From Pantoea rwandensis (lineage in GTDB: Bacteria > Pseudomonadota > Gammaproteobacteria > Enterobacterales > Enterobacteriaceae), in assembly GCF_002095475.1 (NCBI RefSeq), contig NZ_MLFR01000029.1, positions 1 to 64,000 of the forward strand: a DNA stretch of 64,000 nucleotides. The letters run 5' to 3'. The notes below the pieces were generated by a model. The model did not search any database. It saw only the letters and a program-made list of their open reading frames with translations, and was not told where the DNA came from. The position numbers and the translations under genes are program-made. This document shows positions 1 through 9,340 of the stretch, in pieces (within the stretch, counting starts at the first letter, position 1; each line of letters begins with the position of its first letter).

Positions 1-1
1 A

Positions 2-1650
2 GTCACTGACGCAGCAGGTAACGTCAGCGGTTCAACCACAGCCAGTGTGATTATCGACACCACAGCACCAACCGGTCTGACAGTCGCGGCAGCCAACAAC
101 AACGGCAGCACGGCGGTGGCGATTGCCAACGGCGGTTCCACCAACGACAACACCCCAGCGCTGAGTGGTAACGCTGAGGCAGGTAGCCTGGTCATCATCC
201 GTGAAAACGGCGTGGCGATTGGTTCGGTGACGGCTTCGGCAGGCGGGACCTGGAGCATTACGCTGGGTACGTTGGCTGACGGCGCACACACCTTTAGTGT
301 CACGGCGACAGATGCGGCGGGTAACGTGGGAGCGGCATCCACTATTGCTTTGACCATCGATACCGGTACACCAGCGATTGCTACCGCTCTGACGGTCACT
401 AACAACGACGTCACACCAAACGTGACGGTCGCCAACGGCGGTTCCACCAACGACAACACGCCAGTGTTGAGCGGTTCGGCGGAAGCCAACGCGATTGTGA
501 CGGTCTACGACGGCAGTACGGTGTTGGGTTCCACTACCGCCAGTGGTACGGGTGCGTGGAGCTTCCAGACCGCAGCATTGACCAACGGCAGCCATCCACT
601 GAGCGTGACGGTGAAAGATGCTGCGGGCAACATTAGCCCAGCCTCTGGCACCTACACGGTGGTGGTGGATACCGTGGCCCCAGTGGCCTCAACGCTGGTG
701 ATCACCAACGATGTGACTAACACCGTAGTGGCTAACGGCGGTTCCACCAACGACACCACGCCAACGCTGAGCGGTACGGTCAGCGCTGCAGAGGCAGGCA
801 GTCGTGTCAGCATTTATGACAACGGTGGGCTGTTGGGAACCGCGATTGTGCAAGCCAACGGCACCTGGACATACACCACGGTTGCTCTGCTGCAAGGCAC
901 GCATCCAATCACTGTCACCGTCACCGATATAGCGGGTAACGTCAGCGGCACCACTTCGGCTTCTGTGATTATCGACACCACCGCACCAGCGGCGTTGACC
1001 ATTGCTGCCAGCAACAACAACGGCAGCACGGCAGTGGCGATTGCCAACAACGGCACCACCAACGACAGCACACCGCTGTTGAGTGGTACCGGTGAAGCGG
1101 GTGCCAAAGTCACCGTGTACGATGGCGCCGCCGTATTGGGCACCACCACCGTAGGCAGTAACGGCCAGTGGACCTTCATTACGCCAACGCTGACGAATGC
1201 GACGCATACGCTGACCGCGACGCAGACCGATGCAGCAGGCAACGTGAGTCCAAACGCTTCGGTCACGTTAACGGTCGATACCGTGGCACCAACCAACACG
1301 ACGCTGGTGATCACCAATGACTCGGTGGCACCAACGGGTACGGTTGCGAATGGCGGCTCAACCCGCGATACCACGCCAGTCCTCAGCGGTGTGGCGGAAC
1401 GCGGTGCTGTCGTCACTATCTACGACGGTGCAACGTTACTGGGTTCCGTGGTGGCGAGCGCCACAACCGGCGCCTGGAGCTTCACCACCGCTGTACTGAT
1501 CAACGGTAGCCATCCGATTAACGTGACGGTGACAGATACTGCCGGCAACGTCAGTGGCACCACTACGGCAACGGTGATTGTTGATACCGTGGCGCCAACG
1601 GCGGCAACCGGTCTGGCGATTAACAGCGCCGGTACGACTGTCACCGGGAG
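2..1650 (+). repeat. Tandem ~303-bp repeats encoding Ig-like modules
   Basis: The motif encoding NGGSTND recurs at about 131, 437, 737, 1049 (variant NNGTTND) and 1352, a period of 300 to 312 bases, which is one Ig-like module of about 101 residues. The copies are similar but not identical at DNA level. Such arrays can change copy number by recombination and can collapse in short-read assemblies. Confidence 0.9.
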
Positions 1651-3352
1651 TGGTGAGGTGGGTACAACGGTTACCGTCCGTGATTCGGGGGGGAATGCCA
1701 TTGGTAGCGGCACAGTTGCGGCGAACGGTACTTTCTCTGTCTCGCTGACCACTGCACAGACCACGGGCGCCAACCTGTCGGTTTCTCTGACAGATAGCGC
1801 CGGTAACGTTTCACCAACGACATCGCTGGTCGGTGCCATTAACATTGTGGCGACCCCGGACGCAGCAGAGGTGGACTTCTCTACCGGTGCTGGCTCGCAC
1901 GTCAATGCGAATGCCAGTGTGACCAACGCAGCCCTGCTGACCACCTCACTGTTGGGTGTGGTTAATCTGAGCGTATTGAACAGCGGCAACGCCTTCATGT
2001 TCTCAGTGGGTACCGGTGATACAAGGACGCTGACAGTACAGGCTTCGGCTGCAAGCTTGGTGGCACTGAGTACCAACTACACGTTGTATCTGTATGAGCA
2101 GGTCAACGGACAATGGGTGCAGCAGACCAACTACACCGTGGCTAACTACATCAGCATGTTCCTGTATATCGGTTCGAAAACAGGGTCGGCAGTGACCTAT
2201 ACCGGCCTGACCAGTGGGAACTATGCGATTGTGTTGGGCGCATCCGGTGCAATTAGTCTCGGCCTGTTACCTTCCACCACTGTCGGTACGACATCGGATG
2301 TCACATCCTATGTCGCCACCGTAGCGGCAACGGTAACCGGTAACCTGCTGACCAACGATAGCAGCTCGATTTCGCATACGGTTCCAGCAGGTACGGCGGT
2401 GACGGCGGTATCGGGTTCGGCGGTGAGCGGTACCACTAATACCACCATCAACACGACCTACGGCACCCTGGTGATCGACTCCCACGGTAACTACACCTAT
2501 ACGCTGAAAGCGGGTCTGGATGTGGCGACATTGCCATCAACCGACACCTTCACGTATACGGTGACTGATGCCTACGGCACAGCAACGTCTTCGACGTTAA
2601 CCGTGACGCTGCACAATGGCGTGGCGACCAGCTTGGTGGCAACCAACAGTCTGTTTGCGGCCACCACGGCAGAGCATGACGCCAGCGGTAGCATTTACGC
2701 TGACTCCTCTACCACTCATACCGGAACCTTGAGTATTACTAATGAACACGGTGATACCACTACCGTGAGCAGCACCGGTTCTACTCTGATTACGGGCGAC
2801 TACGGTACGTTGAGTATCGCGGCGAATGGTACTTACACCTACTCACTGACGGCGGGACTGGATGCTCAATCCATCACGCATAAAGAGGTGTTCACCTATA
2901 GCCTGGCGGGTACCAACGGCACCATCACCACCAACACGTTCACCATTGACCTGCATCCGACCATTACTGGTACCGCAGCGGCTGACTCGTTAACCAGCAG
3001 TGCCTACGACGACACCATTACCACCGGTGCTGGCGCAGACACACTTGTTTATCACTTGCTGGCGAACGCGGATGCCACAGGCGGCAACGGGCATGATACC
3101 TGGACCGACTTTAATGTTGCGCAAGGCGACAAAATTGACGTCAGTAACTTGCTAATTGGTTGGAATGATTCCACAAGTAATATTAATGATTTCGTGAAAG
3201 TGGATCATACTTCAGATGGCAATACCGTGCTCTCGATTGACCGTGATGGTACCGGTACGGCTTACAGCAGTACTCAACTGGTTACGCTGGAAGGCGTGAA
3301 CGTGTCACTGGAGGAGCTGCTGCAACAACCGCACCAAAACACCACGGTCTAA
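2..3352 (+). CDS. Giant Ig-repeat adhesin secreted by type I system, C-terminal part (5' end outside window)
   Basis: The frame is open from the first base, so the gene begins upstream and only about 1116 C-terminal codons are seen. The first half is a tandem array of roughly 100-residue bacterial Ig-like modules (recurring ANGGSTNDNTP, LSGxAEAG and VTDAAGNVS motifs). A longer non-repeat part follows, then two VCBS-like modules (VTGNLLTNDSS; GTYTYSLTAGLD) and a C-terminal type I secretion target region with TGTAAADSLTSS, GAGADTLVYHLL and a DRDGTGT block. Such proteins (BapA/SiiE/LapA type) are exported unfolded and act in surface attachment and biofilm. The three genes downstream encode a matching exporter, which supports this role. 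The GTG at 47 is only an internal codon. Confidence 0.93.
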   Translation, partial: VTDAAGNVSGSTTASVIIDTTAPTGLTVAAANNNGSTAVAIANGGSTNDNTPALSGNAEAGSLVIIRENGVAIGSVTASAGGTWSITLGTLADGAHTFSVTATDAAGNVGAASTIALTIDTGTPAIATALTVTNNDVTPNVTVANGGSTNDNTPVLSGSAEANAIVTVYDGSTVLGSTTASGTGAWSFQTAALTNGSHPLSVTVKDAAGNISPASGTYTVVVDTVAPVASTLVITNDVTNTVVANGGSTNDTTPTLSGTVSAAEAGSRVSIYDNGGLLGTAIVQANGTWTYTTVALLQGTHPITVTVTDIAGNVSGTTSASVIIDTTAPAALTIAASNNNGSTAVAIANNGTTNDSTPLLSGTGEAGAKVTVYDGAAVLGTTTVGSNGQWTFITPTLTNATHTLTATQTDAAGNVSPNASVTLTVDTVAPTNTTLVITNDSVAPTGTVANGGSTRDTTPVLSGVAERGAVVTIYDGATLLGSVVASATTGAWSFTTAVLINGSHPINVTVTDTAGNVSGTTTATVIVDTVAPTAATGLAINSAGTTVTGSGEVGTTVTVRDSGGNAIGSGTVAANGTFSVSLTTAQTTGANLSVSLTDSAGNVSPTTSLVGAINIVATPDAAEVDFSTGAGSHVNANASVTNAALLTTSLLGVVNLSVLNSGNAFMFSVGTGDTRTLTVQASAASLVALSTNYTLYLYEQVNGQWVQQTNYTVANYISMFLYIGSKTGSAVTYTGLTSGNYAIVLGASGAISLGLLPSTTVGTTSDVTSYVATVAATVTGNLLTNDSSSISHTVPAGTAVTAVSGSAVSGTTNTTINTTYGTLVIDSHGNYTYTLKAGLDVATLPSTDTFTYTVTDAYGTATSSTLTVTLHNGVATSLVATNSLFAATTAEHDASGSIYADSSTTHTGTLSITNEHGDTTTVSSTGSTLITGDYGTLSIAANGTYTYSLTAGLDAQSITHKEVFTYSLAGTNGTITTNTFTIDLHPTITGTAAADSLTSSAYDDTITTGAGADTLVYHLLANADATGGNGHDTWTDFNVAQGDKIDVSNLLIGWNDSTSNINDFVKVDHTSDGNTVLSIDRDGTGTAYSSTQLVTLEGVNVSLEELLQQPHQNTTV

Positions 3353-3385
3353 TTAAGGCCGGTATAGGAAGCAGGGAAGCAGTAT

Positions 3386-3416
3386 GGGCGCAGGGATGCG
3401 CCCCTTTCTCTATTTT
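3386..3416 (+). terminator. Rho-independent terminator after the adhesin gene
   Basis: A perfect 7-bp stem (GGGCGCA / TGCGCCC) with a GGGA loop is followed by a T-rich stretch. It lies between the adhesin stop and the TolC-like start and probably reduces, rather than abolishes, transcription into the exporter genes. Confidence 0.7.
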
Positions 3417-3432
3417 GACTGGTGGATTAAAG

Positions 3433-4887
3433 ATGGATCTGATGCAATCAGGCACGACAACTCGCCGTTTTACTAAGCTCAGCGTTTTATGTGCTGGCAT
3501 CGCGTTTTTTCACAGTTCTTACACCATGGCTGTCAGTGATGCGCTCACGTCGGCAGGCAGAATTACCTCAGCAGGCCTGGCGCAACAGCAGCAGGAACTG
3601 CCTTCTCTTACTGGCGAAGTCGCCGAACCGGCATTGGCTCATGTGCCGGATTCTTTAACCATCAATCAGGCCGTACAACGGGCCATCCACTGGCACCCAG
3701 ACATCGCCGAGGCGGTAGGGAAAATGCTGGAGCAGGCCAACCAGGTGGATGTGGCAAAGTCGAAATACTATCCACAAATCAGTGGGGGTATGAACAACGG
3801 CTACACCAATGCTTACACCGAAAAAGGCTTCAGTCCCTCGTTTGTTCTATCGGTTTCGCAGATGCTGTATGACTTCGGTAAAGTCAGCAGTTCGGTGCGC
3901 TCCGCTGAGGCGGGCGTCGCACAGGAGCAAGCCAATGTGCTGGTCAGTATCGACACCGTGGCACATGACACCGCTTCTGCACTGGTAGAAGTACAGGGTT
4001 ATCAGCAGCTGGTGAAAATCGCCCAGCAGCAGCTGGATGCGCTGAGTAAAATTGGCGATCTGGCGCGTCAGCGTAATGACGAAGGGGCTGCCTCGCTTTC
4101 CGATGCCACCCAAACCGATGCGCGTATCGAAGGTGCGCGCACCACCTTAATTCAATACCAAGCCAACCTTGATCGCTGGCGAGCCACGCTGGCGACCTAT
4201 CTTGGCTGGCCGCTGGTGAAGAAAGTCAGCGATGACTTCCCGGTGAACCTGACGCGCTCCTGCGCGGTGGGGAAAGCGGATGACAAACTCAATCCCTCCG
4301 TGCTCGCCGCTTGGGCGCAAGCCAACCAGGCACAAGCCAAATTGGATAACGCCAATGCGCAGAATTTGCCGACCATTTCACTGGAGCCGCAGGTCACCCA
4401 TTACCTCAACGACCACTACTCCGGCAGTGAAACCTTAGACCGCACCCAGTATCAGGCATTCGTGAAAGTCGAAATGCCGATTTATCAGGGCGGGGGGATT
4501 ACCGCGGCGCGTGACGCAGCGGCCAATGCGTTGCAGGCGGCGAATGCGGCGGTGAATTCTGCGCGACTCAAAGCCCGACAACAGTTGAGCGAATCGCAGA
4601 ATCAGGCACTGAGCCTGTCGCAAAGCTTGGCGATTATGGGCAGACAGCAAACGCTGGGTGAGAAAACTCAGCAGTTGTACCAAGACCAATATTTGCAACT
4701 CGGCACCCGTCCGCTGCTGGATGTGCTCAACGCCGAGCAGGAAGTGTTCCAGACCCGCTTTACGCTTCAGCAAACCATCAGTCAATTACGCTCACTGCAG
4801 CTCGATTGCTTATACAGCACCGGGAACGTGCGGTCGGCATTCGCGTTGAATAATCAGCGGATCCAGAATGTGGAGATCCAGCCATGA
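3433..4887 (+). CDS. TolC-family outer membrane protein of the adhesin type I secretion system
   Basis: This 484-residue protein would form the outer membrane and periplasmic channel of the type I secretion complex (TolC/LapE/AggA type). It starts with a basic n-region and hydrophobic stretch (LSVLCAGIAFF), consistent with a signal peptide. It then shows the two outer-membrane-efflux repeats rich in coiled-coil heptads (VDVAKSKYYPQISGG; QALSLSQSLAIMGRQQTLGEK). ATG at 3433 is preferred because GGTGGA lies 6 bases upstream; a TTG 18 bases earlier has no ribosome site. The stop overlaps the next gene in ATGA, showing translational coupling. Confidence 0.92.
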   Translation: MDLMQSGTTTRRFTKLSVLCAGIAFFHSSYTMAVSDALTSAGRITSAGLAQQQQELPSLTGEVAEPALAHVPDSLTINQAVQRAIHWHPDIAEAVGKMLEQANQVDVAKSKYYPQISGGMNNGYTNAYTEKGFSPSFVLSVSQMLYDFGKVSSSVRSAEAGVAQEQANVLVSIDTVAHDTASALVEVQGYQQLVKIAQQQLDALSKIGDLARQRNDEGAASLSDATQTDARIEGARTTLIQYQANLDRWRATLATYLGWPLVKKVSDDFPVNLTRSCAVGKADDKLNPSVLAAWAQANQAQAKLDNANAQNLPTISLEPQVTHYLNDHYSGSETLDRTQYQAFVKVEMPIYQGGGITAARDAAANALQAANAAVNSARLKARQQLSESQNQALSLSQSLAIMGRQQTLGEKTQQLYQDQYLQLGTRPLLDVLNAEQEVFQTRFTLQQTISQLRSLQLDCLYSTGNVRSAFALNNQRIQNVEIQP

Positions 4888-7070
4888 CAGTATTGCAAAT
4901 TCCTGATGCCCCCAACGGTGATAGCAATAGCGCCGCGGGTGGCAGTGTTCCGCTAAACGGCTGGGCCACGGCAATCATCCTGATTGCGACCCACTATCGC
5001 TTACCCTGCTCGCCGGGCATGATCATGGCGGCCGCAGAGTGGCAGGGCAAACAGACGCGCGATAAAGCGCTACGCCATCTGGCTCGCCAGGCGGGTTTGT
5101 CACTGCAACTGTACGATGAAAATAAGTGGGAAATCACCAGTTGGCGTCTGCCGCTGGCGGTGGAGCTAACGGATGGGCAGGTTGGGGTGATCACCAGTTT
5201 TGATGGTGATGATGAGGTACGCGTCCACTTCGCCGGTGATGAACAACCGGCCCCTGTGGCGCTGGAAACGCTGCTGCCGGAAATCCGCTTTGTCGCGGCA
5301 CTGCGCCCGGTGACGGCGGCGAAAGACAGCCGCGTAGATCGCTACCTGGCGACCGTGAAGCCCAACTGGCTGATGAAGCTGGTGCTGCACGATATGCGGC
5401 CCTACATCCACGTGATGCTGGGTTCATTCCTGATCAACCTGATGGCGCTGGTCGGCATTGTGTTCTCGATGCAGGTGTATGACCGCGTGATTCCGGCGCA
5501 ATCCTACCCGACGCTGTATGTGCTCTACATTGGGGTGATCATCTCCGTGGTGTTCACCTACGTGCTGCGTGTCGGGCGCGATCATGTCACCGACTTACTG
5601 GGTAAACGCGCGGACATGCGTGTCTCTGACCGGGTGTTTGGTCACGCACTGCGTCTGCGCAACAGTGCGGTTCCGCGTTCAACCGGCACCTTTATTTCAC
5701 AACTGCGTGAACTGGAATCGATCCGCGAGATGGTGACCTCCACCACCGTTTCCGCGATTGTCGATATGCCGTTCTTCCTGCTGTTCCTGCTGGTGATGGC
5801 GATTATTGCGCCGCAGCTGGCGTGGATAGCACCCGTCGCCGTGATCTTGATGGTGCTGCCAGGGCTGTTTAGCCAGAAAAAACTGGCGAAGCTGGCGCAG
5901 CAGGCGATGAAAGAGTCCACTTTGCGTAACGCAGTGCTGGTAGAGAGTGTGCAGGGGCTGGAGGATATTAAGCTGATGCAGGCGGAGGACCGTTTCCTGC
6001 AACAGTGGAACAGCTACATTCGTATCACAGCGCAGTCCGGCGTTGAGATGCGTAAAGTGATGCATTCGCTGATCAGCTGGGGCGTGACGGTACAGGGCCT
6101 GGTGTATGCCAGCGTGATCGTGGTGGGTGCGCCGATGGTGATCAATGGCGATATCTCTACCGGTGCGATTGTCGCGGCCTCGCTGCTCTCCTCACGCATG
6201 ATTGCGCCCATGGCCACGCTGTGCGGCGTGCTGGCTCGCTGGCAGCAAGTGAAAGCGGCAAAAGTCGGTCTGGATGCGTTGATGAACCTGCCGGTTGAAA
6301 ACAGCAAAGATGAAACACGCATCCACTGTCCGGTGCTGTTTGGCCACTATCAATTCAACGATGCGATGTTCCGTTACTACAGCGACTCACTTACCGTGGC
6401 ACTGCGCATCAAAAGCCTGACCATCAAACCGGGTGAACGCATTGCGGTATTAGGACGCAACGGCTCGGGTAAATCGACCCTGCTGCAAGCGATGGTGGGT
6501 GGTATGGATTTGGTCGGCGGTGAGCTTCGTCTGGATAACCTCAGTTTGCCGCACATTGATTTAGCGGATGTGCGCCGCAACGTGGGCCTGCTGACGCAAA
6601 ACGCGCGTCTGTTCCACGGCACGCTGCGTGAAAACCTGACCATGGGCGCGGCGCACGCTACCGATGACGCCATTTTTGGCGCGCTAACGGTGAGCGGCGG
6701 TGCAGATTTCATCCGTCGTCTGCCGCTGGGACTGGATCATCCGATTATGGAAGGGGGCGTCGGCCTGTCGGGCGGGCAACGGCAGTCGCTATTGCTGGCG
6801 CGTATGTTACTGCGCGATCCGAACATCATCCTGTTGGATGAACCGACGGCGGCACTCGATGAACATACCGAGAAAGAGTTTATTGAGCGACTGGGTGTAT
6901 GGCTGAACGGCCGCACACTGGTGGTGGCGACGCACCGTGCGGCCATTCTCGCGCTGGTGGATCGTGTGCTGGTGTTGAAGGATGGGCAACTGGTGATGGA
7001 TAGCCCGAAAGAGAATGCGTTACCCGCGCCACGTGCTGGCGGTAACAATCAGCCGGAGGCGCAATCATGA
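4884..7070 (+). CDS. Type I secretion ABC transporter / permease (LapB-like)
   Basis: This 728-residue inner-membrane exporter energises adhesin secretion. Domain order: a degenerate C39-peptidase-like N-terminal domain (about 1-130, no GG-peptidase active site apparent), a six-helix ABC membrane domain (about 165-440, starting YIHVMLGSFLINLMALVGIV), and an ATPase domain. The ATPase shows Walker A GRNGSGKST (524-532), signature LSGGQRQ (628-634), Walker B IILLDEP (D652, E653) and a switch His in VVATHRA. This layout matches the LapB/RtxB class that exports large adhesins whose target signal is at the C-terminus. It overlaps both neighbours by 4 bases, so the three genes form one operon. Confidence 0.95.
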   Translation: MTVLQIPDAPNGDSNSAAGGSVPLNGWATAIILIATHYRLPCSPGMIMAAAEWQGKQTRDKALRHLARQAGLSLQLYDENKWEITSWRLPLAVELTDGQVGVITSFDGDDEVRVHFAGDEQPAPVALETLLPEIRFVAALRPVTAAKDSRVDRYLATVKPNWLMKLVLHDMRPYIHVMLGSFLINLMALVGIVFSMQVYDRVIPAQSYPTLYVLYIGVIISVVFTYVLRVGRDHVTDLLGKRADMRVSDRVFGHALRLRNSAVPRSTGTFISQLRELESIREMVTSTTVSAIVDMPFFLLFLLVMAIIAPQLAWIAPVAVILMVLPGLFSQKKLAKLAQQAMKESTLRNAVLVESVQGLEDIKLMQAEDRFLQQWNSYIRITAQSGVEMRKVMHSLISWGVTVQGLVYASVIVVGAPMVINGDISTGAIVAASLLSSRMIAPMATLCGVLARWQQVKAAKVGLDALMNLPVENSKDETRIHCPVLFGHYQFNDAMFRYYSDSLTVALRIKSLTIKPGERIAVLGRNGSGKSTLLQAMVGGMDLVGGELRLDNLSLPHIDLADVRRNVGLLTQNARLFHGTLRENLTMGAAHATDDAIFGALTVSGGADFIRRLPLGLDHPIMEGGVGLSGGQRQSLLLARMLLRDPNIILLDEPTAALDEHTEKEFIERLGVWLNGRTLVVATHRAAILALVDRVLVLKDGQLVMDSPKENALPAPRAGGNNQPEAQS

Positions 7071-8293
7071 TGAAACAACTTCCGGGCAAGCTGCGGCTGG
7101 TCACCGCTGCTGAAGTCGACTCTTCCGACGACCTGCTGGGCGAACTGAAATCAGAGACCCACTACACCGGCGCGGTGCGTTTGATCACCATCAGTACGGT
7201 TTTGATTCTGGTGACACTGGTATGGGCATGGTTTGGCGTACTGGATGAGGTTTCTACCGGCACGGGTAAAGTCATTCCTAGCTCGCGTGACCAGGTGATC
7301 CAATCACTGGAGGGCGGCATCCTGACCGAGCTGTATGTGCATGAAGGGGATAAGGTGAAGGCCGGGCAGATTGTGGCCCGTCTTGATGCCACGCGATCTG
7401 AATCCAACGTCGGTGAAAGCGCCGCGCGCTATCGTGCCGCGCTGGCCGCTGCTTCGCGCCTGAATGCTGAGGTGAACGATCAGAAGTTAACCTTCCCGGC
7501 GGAGCTGAATAACTTCCCCGACCTGATTGCCTCTGAAACCCGGCTGTATAAGACTCGTCGCGCCCAACTGACTGATGCCACCGCGCAGTTCAATCAATCG
7601 CTGGCTTTAGCCAACCGCGAACTCGCCATTACACAGCGACTGGCAAAAACCGGCGCGGCCAGTAGTGTTGAAGTGCTGCGTTTGCAGCGCGACAAGTCGG
7701 ACCTGGAACTGAAGCTGACGGATATGCGCTCGCAATACTATGTACAGGCGCGTGAGGAGTTGGCGAAAGCCAGTGCCGAAGCGGACAGCCTGGCGCAGAC
7801 CATCAAGGGACGCGAAGACACCGTGACCCGTTCGACCATTCGCTCGCCGATGAACGGCATCGTGAAAAACATCAAGGTCTCCACGGTGGGCGGGGTAATT
7901 CCACCGAACGGGGAGTTGATGAACATCGTACCGTTGAACGACCGCTTGCTGATCGAAGCGCGCCTGTCACCACGCGATATTGCCTTTATCCATCCCGGCC
8001 AGCGTGCGGTGGTGAAGATCTCTGCATATGACTATGCCATTTATGGCGGCATGGACGGCGTGGTAGAGAGCATCTCGCCTGATACCATTCAGGATGAAGT
8101 GAAACCAGAGGTTTACTACTACCGCGTGTTTATCCGTACCGACAACGACTATGTGCAGAACAAGGCCGGTAAACGCTTTGCTATCAGTCCGGGTATGGTC
8201 TCGACGGTGGATATCAAAACCGGTGAGAAGACGGTGATGGATTACCTGATTAAACCGTTTAACAAAGCGAAGGAAGCGATGCGCGAACGTTAA
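7067..8293 (+). CDS. HlyD-family type I secretion membrane-fusion protein (LapC-like)
   Basis: This 408-residue periplasmic adaptor links the ABC exporter to the TolC-like channel. One transmembrane segment lies near residues 40-58 (ITISTVLILVTLVWAWFGVL). It is followed by a lipoyl-like half (LEGGILTELYVHEGDKVKAGQIVARLD), a long coiled coil (about 115-245), the second lipoyl half (TIRSPMNGIVKNIKV) and a C-terminal beta-barrel (LSPRDIAFIHPGQRAVVKISAYD). These features are typical of the HlyD/LapC family. Two ATGs lie at 7067 and 7070; the first overlaps the upstream stop. A strong terminator closes the operon just downstream. Confidence 0.95.
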   Translation: MMKQLPGKLRLVTAAEVDSSDDLLGELKSETHYTGAVRLITISTVLILVTLVWAWFGVLDEVSTGTGKVIPSSRDQVIQSLEGGILTELYVHEGDKVKAGQIVARLDATRSESNVGESAARYRAALAAASRLNAEVNDQKLTFPAELNNFPDLIASETRLYKTRRAQLTDATAQFNQSLALANRELAITQRLAKTGAASSVEVLRLQRDKSDLELKLTDMRSQYYVQAREELAKASAEADSLAQTIKGREDTVTRSTIRSPMNGIVKNIKVSTVGGVIPPNGELMNIVPLNDRLLIEARLSPRDIAFIHPGQRAVVKISAYDYAIYGGMDGVVESISPDTIQDEVKPEVYYYRVFIRTDNDYVQNKAGKRFAISPGMVSTVDIKTGEKTVMDYLIKPFNKAKEAMRER

Positions 8294-8315
8294 TTACCGC
8301 TGCGTTTACGCTCGT

Positions 8316-8352
8316 AAGCCGCTGTTTATACAATAAACAGCGGCTTTTTTTG
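8316..8352 (+). terminator. Strong Rho-independent terminator of the secretion operon
   Basis: A 13-bp perfect stem (AGCCGCTGTTTAT and its complement) with a 3-base loop is followed by eight T residues. It lies 23 bases after the HlyD-like stop codon. Confidence 0.93.
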
Positions 8353-9340
8353 GCCCTGGATTCGCTATAAACTTAAGTCGGGTTGATGTGTTCTGCAATA
8401 TTGATGCTGAAGGTGAGCGGGTAGATACAGGGCAGAAAAGACCACTCACTGATGGTCGTTATCATATGTCTCTTTACGAGCCAAACCATCAGGAACGGGG
8501 TAAATCCTGACAATAACGCTAAGTAAAATCTTGTGTTATCGCGCTTATCGCTTCTTTTCTGGAAGCTTTTTGACATCTTTAGAAATTTTTAGCGTCATTA
8601 GGAGATTAACGCTTGAAATTTGGCTTATTCTTGCGATTAATCGCCGTAAATTAGGTGTTTAATGTCATTAAGTGCTCGGAGGTGATTAAGATTTAGTCAA
8701 TCGGTTGTAGGGGTTTCAATAAGAATATACTTAAAAACCTTGTGCCTGATATTGCTGTGTGTTACATAGAGTGTCGAATTTTTATCCCTTGCTTACTTAA
8801 GATTTTTCCGTAAGCGCCGTAGTGCCAAATAATAAAAAGAGCTTACTTCACTACCCCTACAGCGGGCGCTAATGCTTGCGTTTCAACTTGTCACGCAGCG
8901 TGATAAAACCGCCGCGTAACGGGGTGGGATAGAAAAGAAAAATTAATACAATTCGTCGTTATGCTTCCAGTGCGCTGTGAGCCTGGCGACAGCATTTGCT
9001 AAACACCCCATGCAAAGGAACTGACATGACTCAGGTTGTTACTCAGGAGCAGCACAGCGGCTTAAGCAAGCCGTGTTTGACCCTCTCAGTTTCTTTAGCG
9101 TTGGCCGGACAGGGCGCAGCGTTAAGCCCCATCTTAAAACAACACGATTTTGAAACACCGAAACAGACGAAAGACGTCAGAAGTGGGGCGTGCCTTTGCT
9201 TTTGATTAACCAAATGTCTAAACGAAAACAACCAGCCTTGTACACATTTTCGGCTAAATATGAATGAGTGGGTGTGAAGGGCTTGAGTTAGAGCTCAAGA
9301 GTCAGTGCTTGGCACCCCAATAATAATTGATGACTGTTAC
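8353..9340. promoter_or_regulatory. AT-rich ~1-kb leader between secretion operon and kpsE
   Basis: No confident protein gene fills this stretch. It becomes strongly AT-rich from about 8570 to 8830 and contains a perfect 13-base palindrome TCACGCAGCGTGA at 8891-8903. It occupies the place where kpsF and the region 1 capsule promoter lie in E. coli, so it probably holds the promoter and a long untranslated leader for kpsEDCS. That assignment is inference. A short ORF with a good ribosome site (9026-9205) lies inside. Confidence 0.45.
9026..9205 (+). CDS. Putative small ORF (59 aa) in the kpsE leader, function unknown
   Basis: ATG at 9026 is preceded by AAAGGAAC at a suitable distance and opens 59 codons starting MTQVVTQEQHSGLSKPC. 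The middle is mildly hydrophobic (LTLSVSLALAGQGAALSPIL) and the end is CLCF. I recognise no family. It could be a small membrane-associated peptide, a leader peptide, or a remnant of a lost gene (kpsF is expected here, but I see no resemblance). Conservation in relatives would decide. Confidence 0.25.
   Translation: MTQVVTQEQHSGLSKPCLTLSVSLALAGQGAALSPILKQHDFETPKQTKDVRSGACLCF

Noticed and set aside
2-1650. Adhesin repeats as a sequence assembly error
   Set aside because: The units differ from each other at many positions and keep one open frame, as expected of real Ig-like modules; exact copy number still needs long reads.
8373-8576. Minus-strand 67-codon ORF after the secretion operon
   Set aside because: It has no convincing ribosome site, lies in AT-rich sequence and matches no family I know.
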